Source: Amylostereum areolatum
Lineage: Eukaryota; Basidiomycota; Agaricomycetes; Russulales; Stereaceae
Direction of reading: 5' to 3'
DNA: 64,000 nt
Assembly: GCA_012932865.1 (NCBI GenBank)
Contig: SAXG01000026.1
Span: 186,001 to 250,000, forward strand
Below, one piece after another: positions 11,456 through 21,776 of this stretch. Each line of letters opens with the position of its first letter. The stretch's first letter is position 1. The translations under genes were made by a program, and so were the position numbers. Under the pieces are notes generated by a model, which was given only the letters and a program-made list of their open reading frames with translations, was not told where the DNA came from and made no database searches.

Positions 11456-14400
11456 TCACTGCCAATACCCTTGCCCCCTACCCTGGTAAGGGTAGAAGTC
11501 TGCGTTGCCCTGTGGGTACAAATGGCCCTGCGGACCCTGCGGTGCGCCTTGCCCGCCCTGCGCCTGCTGTTGAGCGGCGCCTTGCCCCTGGGCACCGAGG
11601 CGGTTCGCGCCGTAGAACCCGCCTTGCAGCTGTCGACCTTGCACGCCCGCCTGAGCACCGACGCCCACGCCCACGCCCGGGCCCGTACCGAGATCCTTCA
11701 CTGGCGCGTAGCCCTTGTACGCGTTCTCGGGAGATGTGCCACCCGCCGCCGCGGCACCACGCTGGCCGATAGGAGCACCTCCTCCGGCACCGCCGGCAGC
11801 GGCAGAAGCAGGTGAGCTGCTCATAAAGCCCTGCATTCCCTGCGCAGCGACGCCGTAACGCCCGGCATACTCGCCTTGCAACCCGCCAGCGCCGCCATGA
11901 GAGTGACCATGGTGGTGACTGTGACCATGCTGGGGAGCCTGGTAGGAGATATCCTCGTAACCCTGGTTTTGACCGTAGAGGGCTTGGCCGTACGGGCTTT
12001 GCGCTGTGGGTGGGGGTTGTGCGTGCTTCGCGGCGGGCGACGGGGCGGATGCGGGGGGACCAGCTTGGAACATGGCCGGGTACTTGACAAACGGCTGTGG
12101 AACGCCGTAGGCGTAGTTGTATGGACTTCCGTAGTACTGATTTTGCGTGTACGGGTTGAAGTAAGGCATGGGGGGTGGGTAGCCCTGCGCTTGCTGGGGT
12201 TGGCCCGCCGTGGGCTGCGCGGACTGGGTCGGCTGCTGCTGTTGGGGGGCTTGAGCGTTGACATTGCTCGGGGGAAGCGCAGTCGGAGCCTGCTGCTGCT
12301 GGAGACCAGGCAGGCCCTTGACGTCGTCGTGTAGACCACCACGATTGCTGAATCCGGTTTGCTGTTGGCCGTACGACTCGTAGAAGTTCTGCTATGAATA
12401 TATAGTCAGCGATACAAGTAGCACGGAGAAAAGAAGAATAGACGTACGCGTTGGCTATCACTATACCCATGATCGGCACCTCCGAAACCACCGAGATGAG
12501 ACCCTTGACCTTGGTGTTGGGCCTGCTGGCCAAGTTGGCCGAATGCGCCGTAAGGACTTTCCTGGCTCTGTGCTTGGGCGTTGGGAGGGGTGGCGTTGTG
12601 GAAGTATGGAGCTTCGGGTTGGCGGAAATAGTTGCTCTGTTGCTGTTGCGGTGCGTTCGCCTGCTGGTTGGCAAGATGGGGGGAAAGCTGGGACTGGCTC
12701 TGGGACGGATCCAGATGCGTGGGAAGTCCATGTTGGGCGTACTGGTGTTGTTGCTGGAGTTGGGATGGGTGCTGGGGTTGGTGGTGGCCGAGAGAGGGTG
12801 GGCCGGCTTGGTGCTGTTGCTGCTGCTGCTGTTGTTGTTGTTGCTGCTGCTGCTGATGGGGATAAGAAGTGATAGGCGAGGAAGTGGCCTGTACTTGGGT
12901 GGGAATAGATGGTTGGGAGTGAGAGGAACCAAGGCCGTGCTGGGTCTGCTGCTGTTGGAGTTGTTGGGGGATGGCTTGGTGAAGGAAGCTTGGGGCAGTG
13001 AGAGACGAGGAAGCGGAAGGAGATACCGAAGGAACAGGCGCGATGGGCTCCGGAGCGGGGGGTGGGGGCTGCTGTTGAGGCTGTTCTTGGACAGGGGGCT
13101 CGTGATGTTGAGTAGGAGGCTCAGGTGCGGCGGATTCCCTGTGCGGCATATCAATAAGTCAACAACACGCCAGCGTCACGAGTCAGGAACACTCACGGCT
13201 TTGTCTCAATTTCATCACCACCGAGGTTCAGGCTGCCAAATTGCATGCCTACTTTCTCCAAGCCAGAGCCAAAGTTGTTGGGAAGAATGACGGCCTGATC
13301 CTTGAATCGCGCGCTGTGGCGTTGTGCGGCAGAGAGGGGACGGATCTGAACGGAAGGCGTCAAGGGTTTCGATGGCACCGGTACAGGCGCCTCGGGTTCT
13401 GGGGCCTGTATAACTTGAGCAGGCAAGGCGGAAGGCGTTGGGTCGGGCGCGGGCGCGGGGACGTCTGACGCCGGAGGAGAAGGCTCCTCGGACGCTGGTG
13501 TTTGGTCGACCGGAACACTCGTTGCCCACGGTTCAGGTGGCGGTAATCGACGGCTTGCTTTGAGGCTCGTCATCCCAAGTCGGGGGCTGAGCGGTAGTGG
13601 GTTCTTCCCAACCTGTTGAATCTGTGACCGGTTCGGGCTCGTGGGCAGGAGGGGGAGTTGGCTCGCGGGAAGATTCGACAGGAACGGGGCCGGGCGGATG
13701 GGTGGCGGGGACGGGGGCAGGGGTAGGGGGAGCAGGAGGTTTCTCGGGAGCACTAACCAGACAAGATGAGCTGAATCGAGTGGAAGACGACCGAGGTAAC
13801 ATACCGTGCAATTTGAGCCCAGGATAACTTTGACGTCGCGGGCGTTTTGGCGGGCGCGGGGCGCGGGGCGGAGAAGTTCTGAGCCTTGACGGCGGGAGAG
13901 GCCGATGTCGAACCGTTAACAGTGGTGTCGGCACCCCAACCTGAACCAGCAGTCGTGCTTCCCCACCCGGTGGATTGAGTGTCGGAGCCCCATGCAGAGG
14001 TCGAGGGCGGGGCTTCAGCGGCGCTGTCGCCGTTGGGGGCGGGGGTGTCTCCCCACGCGCTGTCGGGAACTTCGGTGGGCGGGGCATCGCCGTTGGTAGC
14101 AGGAACTTCCGCGGAAGGAGCAGAGGAACGCTGATTGTCACGATGACCGCCACGTGCGGTGAAGGCGCGTCCGCCAGCAGCACCCCCACGGCTGGGACCA
14201 CCGCCCCGACCACCCCGACCGCCTCTACCACCGCGTGAGTCGCCTCTGTCGCGCCCATGGGCCGAGTCGCGTTGCGGGGGGTGGGAGATCGAAGGCTTCT
14301 TCTCCTTTTTGCGAGTGACGCTGCCCCATTGCTCCGCGTGTCCTGAAAGGAGCGGTGTAAAAAAGATCATCGGACGGTCAAAAGAAGCGCAAACCTTCGC

Positions 14401-14610
14401 CGATGCGTAAAGCGGCCAGCTCAACGTCTCCGTTGGCTTCGTTCAAGGCGGAGGAGAGGTCTATACGGAGGTCTAGCGACCGTTTTTGCGAGACAGACAA
14501 AGAGACGCACCGTCGTTTGACCAATGAGGATAAATCTCCTTGAGAGTTTGTAGGCCGGGCTCATCTTTCTGATGTTTGTGAGCTCTGAAGTTTGAGGACG
14601 AATATGACAT
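11456..14610 (-). CDS. Def1/UBAP2L-type CUE-domain protein
   Basis: Likely counterpart of yeast Def1 and animal UBAP2/UBAP2L, factors linking ubiquitin ligases to stalled RNA polymerase II. Start MSYSSSNFRAHKHQ at 14610. The first two exons encode a CUE-like helical domain (LQTLKEIYPHWSNDDL ... ALNEANGDVELAALRIGEGH) followed by QWGSVTRKKEKK, as in Def1. An RGG-rich stretch follows (GRGGRGGRGG), then Trp-Gly repeats (GWGSTTAGSGWG) and LSWAQIAR. Pro-rich exons lead to NNFGSGLEKVGMQFGSLNL, which resembles the VQFGALEFGSE motif of UBAP2L. The C-terminal half is Gln/Pro/Tyr-rich with a poly-Q run and an NPYTQNQYYGSPYN segment. At least five short introns are needed. It is transcribed divergently from the phosphatase gene. 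Function is inferred from domain order. Confidence 0.75.
12814..12855 (-). repeat. CAG/CAA tract encoding poly-glutamine
   Basis: A mixed CAG/CAA run within the Def1-like gene encodes about 14 consecutive glutamines. The antisense strand gives a long artificial leucine frame, which is not a gene. Confidence 0.9.
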
Positions 14611-15165
14611 GGCGGAGAGGAGAAGGGCAGGAGCAGATTGAGAAGAGGCGCTGGTGGCGATTCAATGCTTGAACAGCGCCCTCACAGCCTATGTCCATAT
14701 CGGGCTATGATTTCCCAGGCCCCGTATTCCGTCTTTCCTCGGTGCTTCGAATCCACGCCTGGTGACAATTGTGCGCATTTATTCGAATCCATCCCGCCCT
14801 CGTCCCGACACCGTCCCGCAGACGCAGTCGCCGGTGCCGCACGATGCCGCCTCCGACGTCACAAGCGAGCTGCGAGTCGACACGAGTCGACAACGACAAC
14901 GACGACGACGACGACGACGGTAAATCCGCCATCAACCCTACTCGCTGACTAAGCCTCCTCGGGCTTGCCTCGACAATCTCTTGTCAGGCTCATCACAACT
15001 CTCTTCATCCTCCCGCCCCCCCGCCTCGCCCCGCTTCCTCAGGTGCGTGCCCCCCGACGTTCGACCGCCAGTGCTCGCACTAAACTTTCGCCGCAGTCAC
15101 CGTTGTTTGGTCTCCCTCACTGAGTCTACTACGCGTGAGACAGTCCGCGACAGCACCAGTTTGAA
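14611..15165. other. Divergent promoter region
   Basis: Shared upstream region of the Def1-like gene (minus) and the MAP-kinase phosphatase gene (plus). It holds an ACG trinucleotide microsatellite at about 14889-14920. I see no TATA box. Confidence 0.55.
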
Positions 15166-17701
15166 ATGAATGGCCCCGCCATCGCTACCTCCCCTCGAAT
15201 TGGTTCCTTCGCGGCACAAGCTGTGCGACCGCGTCCTCCACTCTCCCTCGCGACGTCCACCGCGAGACAGATGTCCGCGAAGACCGTGCTCGACGTCGAC
15301 CTTGACACCCCGGTAGACAAACACGAGTGTTCACCCGTGCACGCCTCGCCTTACTCTGCCATCTCAACCTTATCTCCCTTCTTCGACGCGGAAGAGAACC
15401 CCCTCACAGGCGACATAACACAGGACCTTGTTGTGCTCGAACAACTCCGTCGCAGCGTCCAGAAGAATCTCCGTCTTCGCCCCATCCGTTCCACTCCCAC
15501 TCCACCCCATTCACCCACACCGCCTCATTCGCCCTCAAAGCGCCTTTCCACCTCCTCTACATGGTCAGATTACAGATCAGCAAGTCCAGGTTCCGGCATT
15601 GCTTCCCCCAGCGTGTACTTCACCCCAACCTCCGAAACCCATTCCCGGCCCGCGAGTGCCCAATTCCTCGGTAATTTCGACCATCGCTTCGATTCCATCC
15701 TGGACTCTTTTCACGCCCCTTCTGGCTCCCGCGCCATTGACCCCGCCTCGCTCGCCTCTCGTCTGTATGCCTCACGGCGTCCCCTCCTCATCGATACCCG
15801 TCCTGTCGCATCCTTTCTCACCTCTCGCATCAAGTTCAGCATCAATATCGCCATCCCCTCCCTCATCCTCAAGCGTTCCCGCCAACCCGGTCGCGGTTTT
15901 CAATCTCTCGATGCATTTCGCCAATATATCACCACCGATCTCAGCAGGGATCTTTGGGATGAAATGACGCGCCCAGGCAGTAATTGGGACGGCGACGTCA
16001 TCACTTTCGACGACGAGATGAGCGAACGAGACCGTAATAACACCCAGGCTACCGCATGGGCCTTGCTTCCCGTCCTCGCACCCCTCGTCCAAGGCAGCGT
16101 CGACTACATCGAGGGAGGCATGGTCGCCGCACGCACTCATCTGGATATGCGCCCATTCATCACCGCAGAAAATCCCCTGAGCCCCTCCACCCCTGACAGC
16201 CCACCCAGCACCGGTAGCGGACCGCAAACGGCAAGGACGCCTGCACCACCACCACCCACACTATCTCTACCTCCCAGGCCAAAGAAGGGCGCAACTCTCC
16301 CTCAACTCAACACTCATCAAGCCGCAGATGCCGCACGCTCTCGTGCCCTGCCCGAGGTGGAACGCAGTGCAACCACAATCATCGCCTCCTCAACCATTGG
16401 TTCCCCCATCATTCACCTCCTTCAGTATTACCGACGCGTCACCCTCTCCACCCCCATCACAATCTACCTTTCCCCATCCACAGCCAGGAAGTCGTCGTCC
16501 ATCTCTTCGTCGCATCGATACCAAATCCGCCGAACGACTCACCGTCGCCATCCCAAAATTGGCCTTGCGCACCATGCCTGTCAGATCCGCAACATTGGCG
16601 GCTCCTCCCGGTCCATGGCCACCCTCCTCGCCTCGTGCGCCCTCACCCTCTGCCCTCAACCTTGTGCATTCAAATCACACCCCACCAGCCTCCGCAGCAC
16701 GCTTCACCATATCTCCTGCGTCATCGGCCAGTTCTGGCGAGTATCTCGCGCCCCCATCACCGCTTGGCCTTCCTGGTTCACCAAGCACGCCCTTACCCCC
16801 TACACCGCATACGGCGAGGCCGGATGATCAGCCATTGTCTACGGAGGAGGGATACCCTATGTTCGCGATCTCGACAATTCTACCAAACTTCCTATTTCTA
16901 GGGCCAGAATTGACGGAGGACGAGCACGTGGAGCAACTGCAGGCTCTCGGGGTCAAGCGCATCCTTAATCTCGCGATCGAGTGCGATCAAGGACGACCAC
17001 GGACTGCATCTGCAAGATCGGTTCGAGAAATATTCAAAAATTGCGATGCGGGATACGGTTGAGGAGGAGAACATCGTGCGCGGCGTGCGCGACGCGTGCG
17101 AGATTTTAGGTATGCTGCCTTTCGATTCCGCGTCCGCATCCCCCGTCTCAACGATCGTGGCGCACAGACGACGCGGCCCTGCATTCAGCCCCGACGTACG
17201 TTCACTGCAAAGCGGGAAAATCGCGCTCTGTCACGGCGGTCATGGCCTATCTGATCCACGCCAACCACTGGACGCTCTCGCGCGCCTACACCTTCGTGCT
17301 CGAGCGACGAAAGGGCATCTCGCCCAATATCGGCTTCGTCTCGGAGCTCATGAACTTCGAAGAGCAGGAGCTCGGCGGCAAGTCGGTCGGCGTCGTCAAG
17401 GACAAGGAGCCCTTCGCCCGGCGGCGGAGGCGAGGAGGGCGGCGAGGGCGGACAGCAGAAGCAAACCAACTATGCAGCGGCGGTTGTGGGCGCACGGAGA
17501 ACAGGTCATATGCGCGAGAGTCTGCCGCCCGCGTTCCATATTAATATGGACGCGTTTATGGATGTCGGGCAGGAGACGGAGGTCAAGGACGCGACGGGGA
17601 GGTATAGGCATGCGAGGCGTGCGCCTGTGGACGAGAACACGCTGCAGCCGATGCGAAGAGTGAGTAAGGCGGGGCTCGAGAGCTTGACGAGCGATATGTA
17701 G
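15166..17701 (+). CDS. Rhodanese-DSP MAP-kinase phosphatase (frame-interrupted)
   Basis: Predicted dual-specificity phosphatase acting on MAP kinases. Start MNGPAIATSPRIG. A rhodanese/CH2-like segment (LLIDTRPVASFLTSRIKFSIN) lies around residues 205-235. After a Ser/Pro-rich linker comes the phosphatase domain: ISTILPNFLFLGPELTEDEH, LGVKRILNLAIEC, VRGVRDACEIL, an intron from 17109, then YVHCKAGKSRSVTAVMAYLI with the HCxAGxxR loop, and ISPNIGFVSELMNFE. The C-terminus RTGHMRESLPPAFHINMDAF ends at 17701. Changing frame at about 16360-16490 can be explained by an intron (GAG|gtggaa ... ccacag). Two further shifts, near 16989 (after IEC) and near 17419 (after KEPF), each need one base removed and have no intron explanation. 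These may be assembly errors; otherwise the gene is broken inside its catalytic domain. Confidence 0.85.
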
Positions 17702-18254
17702 TCACCTTGGACTTGGGGTTGTGTGTCGTACATGTCCTTGCACGGATATCCCGTTGCGTGTGCACTCCTACCATCCTTATTCACTTCTACATCCCCCTTT
17801 TCACTGTGCATACTCTCCCCTTTCGAGTCGATTCATCGATAGGCCCGCGTTGCCATCACCTTGCCTTCTGCCTCGCCCCGAGATATTGCGCCCCCCGCCG
17901 TAGGGTTATCTCGAGCGATCATTGAGTTATCATACCGCCGATGCGTTCACCTTCTTTTGTTGTTCGAGCTTCTTTCCTTCTTCATTTCCCTGTTAGCTTG
18001 TCTCCGGAGCTGAAAGTCTCAAGTTTGCGGTCGCGCCTCACTCGCATTGTACTATAATCGCATTTTTGGGTATCAACACTTCCTGTTTCTTGTTGAGTAA
18101 TCCCCGAGATCGGCAAGACCTCCCACTTGGCTCCGGGTAGGAGGGTGATAGGCTTTCGAGATGCTGATCCCACGTACCCTGAACTCGTCGACGACTCGAC
18201 GTTTGGAGTGCGTTGAACGAGTCGTTTTCCCGGTAGGCCGGCTCACCTCGACCT
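17702..18254. other. Phosphatase 3' flank
   Basis: Downstream flank of the phosphatase gene leading to the hairpin element. No supported coding sequence. Confidence 0.5.
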
Positions 18255-18259
18255 AAGGC

Positions 18260-18398
18260 GCGTATCCTCTCCTACGCCTGTCGTTCTTTCAATGTTCTAA
18301 TGATCGAGTAAAGGGGGTTAAAACGTGCGTCCCAAAGCTTCGTCCTTTGCTCGATCATTAGAACATTGGAAGAGCGACAGGCGTAGGAGAGGATACGC
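18260..18398. repeat. 49-bp-arm inverted repeat (hairpin) from a CoA-ligase intron
   Basis: Arm 1 is 18260-18308 and arm 2 is 18350-18398. The reverse complement of arm 2 equals arm 1 except at two positions, around a 41-bp loop. Arm 1 plus loop (18255-18349) also matches 20557-20653 on the opposite strand, which is the first intron region after the SSGTSGQPK motif of the CoA-ligase-like gene. It is therefore a palindromic duplicate of that segment. Confidence 0.9.
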
Positions 18399-18579
18399 GT
18401 CCAACTTCGCCGGTTTTCACACTGCACACAATACTCGTTTAGAACGCGAATCCTTACCATCTCCGATGCACGGACAGTTCAGTGAGCTGCTGGAGGCAAC
18501 GGGGTGGAGCATCGTGGAAGTGAACCATGGTATCACAGGCTCTCTCGGTGGCCAGAAGATCATTGCGGTTCCAGCGTAA
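18399..18579 (+). other. Orphan open frame after the hairpin
   Basis: The plus-strand frame continues from hairpin arm 2 and reads FHTAHNTRLERES ... FSELLEATGWSIVEVN then GSLGGQKIIAVPA and a stop at 18579. The composition looks protein-like, and the segment could be the 3' exon of a gene cut off by the hairpin. I do not recognise the family and see no start codon that avoids the repeat. Confidence 0.3.
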
Positions 18580-18819
18580 AGAGAATGAGATGGTACACCG
18601 TTCTCTACTTTCTATGAACGCCCCCGCATAGCCAGTTGTATGGTATATACACAGTGTCCTTGGCGCGAATCATAATGCTATCGATGCGCTCCGGCGAGTC
18701 GTAGACAACGATGGGCGTCCCTGAGTCGCTCGCTGCTATTCGTCGATCTCGAAGGTGTAGGTATGTATCTGTCGATACAGCTGCGAACATAAAGTTATTA
18801 TTCGAAACGATGCCCTCAT

Positions 18820-21356
18820 CTAGCCCCTTGTGCTTTCCGTATGCATTACATTATTCCGTAGTTCCTCGCGCAGCTGCCTACGCAGGATCTTTCCAGAAGG
18901 GCTACGAACATATGAGTCGTCATAGCATGCGATGGAGCTCGGGAGTTGAGACAGACCTCTTAGGAATAGCATCGACAAAGATGATGCCCCCGCGGAGGTG
19001 TTTGAAGTATGCCAGTCTCTCTGCAAGATACGAGGACAGTGACGCCTCCTTCGATTTCAGCACATCGGGCTGGGTGCAGCCCTTCAGCGAGAACAACTAT
19101 TTTGGCAAGGTTAAAGCGGATCTTTCAGAAAGGCAAAGAAAACATACTATACGCCAATGGAACCTCTGTGCCTCGCCCTGCGTCTTCAACGCCAATGACA
19201 GCAACGTCCATCACCTCAGGATGCTTGAGAAGTATATCTTCAAGTTCTGCCCTATGTTAGCCAATACCATGCTTCGTGAAATGATGCTGCAAGTCACCCG
19301 CTGGCGCGACCTATTGAAGAGGATTAGACATACGTGAGGAGCAAGGCGCGTAAGTTCTTACTTGATAGCCATTGAATTTGATGACCTGTCGACGTTCCAC
19401 ACATGTGTCTTCAGAGTACGTTATGCGTTATGGGTTAAACTTCCGCACCTCTTTCGTTCTGTCGACGACGTAAACAAATCCATCATCATCTACACGTACT
19501 AAATCTCCGGTATGCATGTATCCCTCGTCGTCAAAAGCTTCTTCATCGGCATCAGGACGATTATGATAGCCTAGCATGATATTCGGCCCCTTCACTACAG
19601 TCATATTTGAGTACAGTCAGTTGAAAAAAAGATAAGTGAAGACGGGAACGACTTAACGACAGAGCTCCCCGTCTTGCACCTTTCCCTCCATGTTCGGTGC
19701 CAGATGTCCCACAGCTGGGAAAGGGGCCTCAGAACCTCCGCGATCCGTTAAGGCAATCTGTGCAGGTGATTAACTAGAGGAATCAATGACTGAAGTGATG
19801 TATCGTGGAGAGACATACGACAGCCGTGGTTTCGGTCATCCCTATCGGCTTCTACTCAGCGAGAAGAATCAAAGGAGGAACAGAAGGTACATGCCATAAT
19901 GTGCATGCACAGGTACGGCCCATTCTGCCTCCAGTATATTAGTGAGCTCGAGTCCGAGAGGTAGCCGCGCCAGATCGCCATTCGCGCAATGAAGATACGT
20001 CAAAATCTCCCCGTCGCTCATCCTACTCCCGAACGTGTGTAAATCGAAGTTGATGCGATATGTGAACTTCGGCTGCTCAAAGAGCGTTACCTTTGTGAGC
20101 TTTACAGCTATTGGCGGGACGATGTGGCATGTCTGGGTATAAATGTCCGAGGAGTGATTAACAGAAAATCTCGTGGGAAGAAAATAAACGTAGTGTACTC
20201 GCCGTGGCATGGTAGCGCTCGATTGTGGACAGAAGACAGACAAGGTCGAACTGCGGCAGGATGACGACCTTTGCCCTCGTGTAACATGCTGCGAATATGT
20301 GCACGAACTGCATCCCCAATTTAGTGACGCGTGAGGGTAGAACTGGCGGCTCGGTTTACCAAGGCGTAGACGTGGGATAAAGGAAGTGTGGCTGAACATT
20401 ATCGATTGTCATTCCGGCATTGGTGTTAGAACGGTGATACGCACATACCGATACAGACTTCATCAGGCGAGAAGCTCAACGGCGTCATAGCCATTGCTTG
20501 CAGGATAGCGGACGTCATATTGTAATGAGTCCTAAGAAACGTTCTGTAATCTAGAATAAAAAGAACGAAGCTTTCGGACGCACGTTTTAACCCCCTTTTA
20601 CTCGATCATTAGAACATTGGAAGAGGGACAAGCGTAGGAGAGAATACGAGCCTTGGGTTGACCGGAAGTACCAGAAGAATAGCACATAATCGAAGTGCGC
20701 TCCTTTGCTTCATCCGGGCTGAGCGGTTCGGGTTCGAGCTCGTTCCCGTCCACAAAGTCCCATATACTTGAATGACGTGCTTGTGCTCCCTTGCCCTTCT
20801 CCGACAGCAGGGGAAGTGAGATCCCACACTCGTTGCAAGCGACGCTTGCGATGCCTAGTTGGTCTGGCCCAGCGATCACGAATTTGGCACCGCAGTCCTT
20901 TATTTGGTACGCACTGCGAGTAATATTAGCAGACCATATTTTGCGACAGACGAGGCTTACAGTTCAGACGAGCGAAATAGACAGTTCGCGGGGGAGCAAA
21001 CCAAGCCTGCTGCTTGGGTCGCGAGAACAACTGCCGGAAAATAGAGAGAATTGCGAGAAAATAGGAGAACTCTGTCACCCATTTGTAGCCCCAACTTGTG
21101 TATAAAAGCATACGCCAATGCTTTCGTAAGATGCAGGAGTTCGCCGTACCTTCGTGAGACTGGTAAGCACGAGAACTGGGACTCGGAATGCGTCGGCATT
21201 CGCTCACTTCAGCGACTCTCCAGTGATCGCGTCGAGATAAATATCTTTGTTCTGATCTTCGGTGCCCTCCTTGAGAAACAAGAAATCCCATGTAGAAACT
21301 TCGGGAAGATGAGCGATTGAGGGATACGTCGAAGAGAAATAATGGGCGTGTGGCAT
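18820..21356 (-). CDS. 4-coumarate:CoA-ligase-like acyl-activating enzyme (frame-interrupted)
   Basis: ANL-superfamily enzyme expected to adenylate a carboxylic acid and load it on CoA. Start MPHAHYFSSTYPSIAHLPEV at 21356, then STWDFLFLKEG, YGELLHLTKALAYAFI, GDRVLLFSRNSLYFPAVVLA, ELAYQIKDCGAKFVIAGP and the P-loop-like SSGTSGQPK near 20660. It continues with THYNMTSAILQAM, ATLPLSHVYAL, FAACYTRAKVVILPQFD, HIVPPIAVKLTK, SGAA/PLGLELT, GMTETTAV, KGPNIMLGYHNRPDADEEAF, YMHTGDLVRVDDDGFVYVVD and the catalytic-lysine end PSGKILRRQLREEL. At least seven introns are needed. Frame shifts near 21160, 19962 (between SGAA and PLG) and 19082 each require removing one base. It lies tail-to-head with the A-T-R reductase on the same strand. 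It could be a decaying gene, but every motif survives. Confidence 0.8.
20557..20653 (-). repeat. Intron-borne copy of the hairpin sequence
   Basis: Read on the minus strand this matches 18255-18349 on the plus strand over about 95 bp with scattered mismatches. It starts right after the codons for the CoA-ligase motif SSGTSGQPK and appears to be intronic (gtattctc ... attctag). The two copies are thus an inverted pair flanking about 2.2 kb of the CoA-ligase gene. Confidence 0.85.
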
Positions 21357-21776
21357 ATCGAGCTGCATACACGGCGGGTGCCGGACGGGCGTTGACGAGG
21401 TAGCCTGGAGAGGAAGCAGTAGAATAAATACGATGCGAGGCGTCTCACCACACTCTCGTCATCTAATACGTAGAAGTCAGCAGGAAAGAATGGTTAGTTT
21501 ACCCAAGTGAAAATAAGAACCGCCCAGTTGGTGCTCTTCGGGTTCAATAGGTTCAGAGTTCACCGCCATGGAAGTGTGGAACAGTTTGAAACTGCCCGCC
21601 CGGAGGCTCTGATGGAAAGATGCTTATCCGAGGTCGTCGGACAAAGAAGACGCAAACAGACCTAGGACCAACATACGGTTCGATTGTTCTCGTACCCTTT
21701 CCCATCCACATGCATTCAAGATACTAATACATCGACCCTGCCAGAGGTTCTGATCTCCTTTACCTTTCGTACATCT

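Noticed and set aside
11478..13154. 558-codon minus-strand frame, very long and open
   Set aside because: It is an overlapping frame of the Def1-like exons with low-complexity Ser/Arg/Pro composition and no motif; the coding frames are the Gln/Tyr-rich ones.
12451..13290. 279-codon plus-strand frame rich in leucine
   Set aside because: It is antisense to the CAG/CAA poly-Q part of the Def1-like gene; its leucines are just the complement of glutamine codons.
18820..21356. Calling the CoA-ligase a pseudogene
   Set aside because: All core motifs remain and the three breaks are of the same +1 type seen in likely essential genes, so sequence error is at least as likely as decay.
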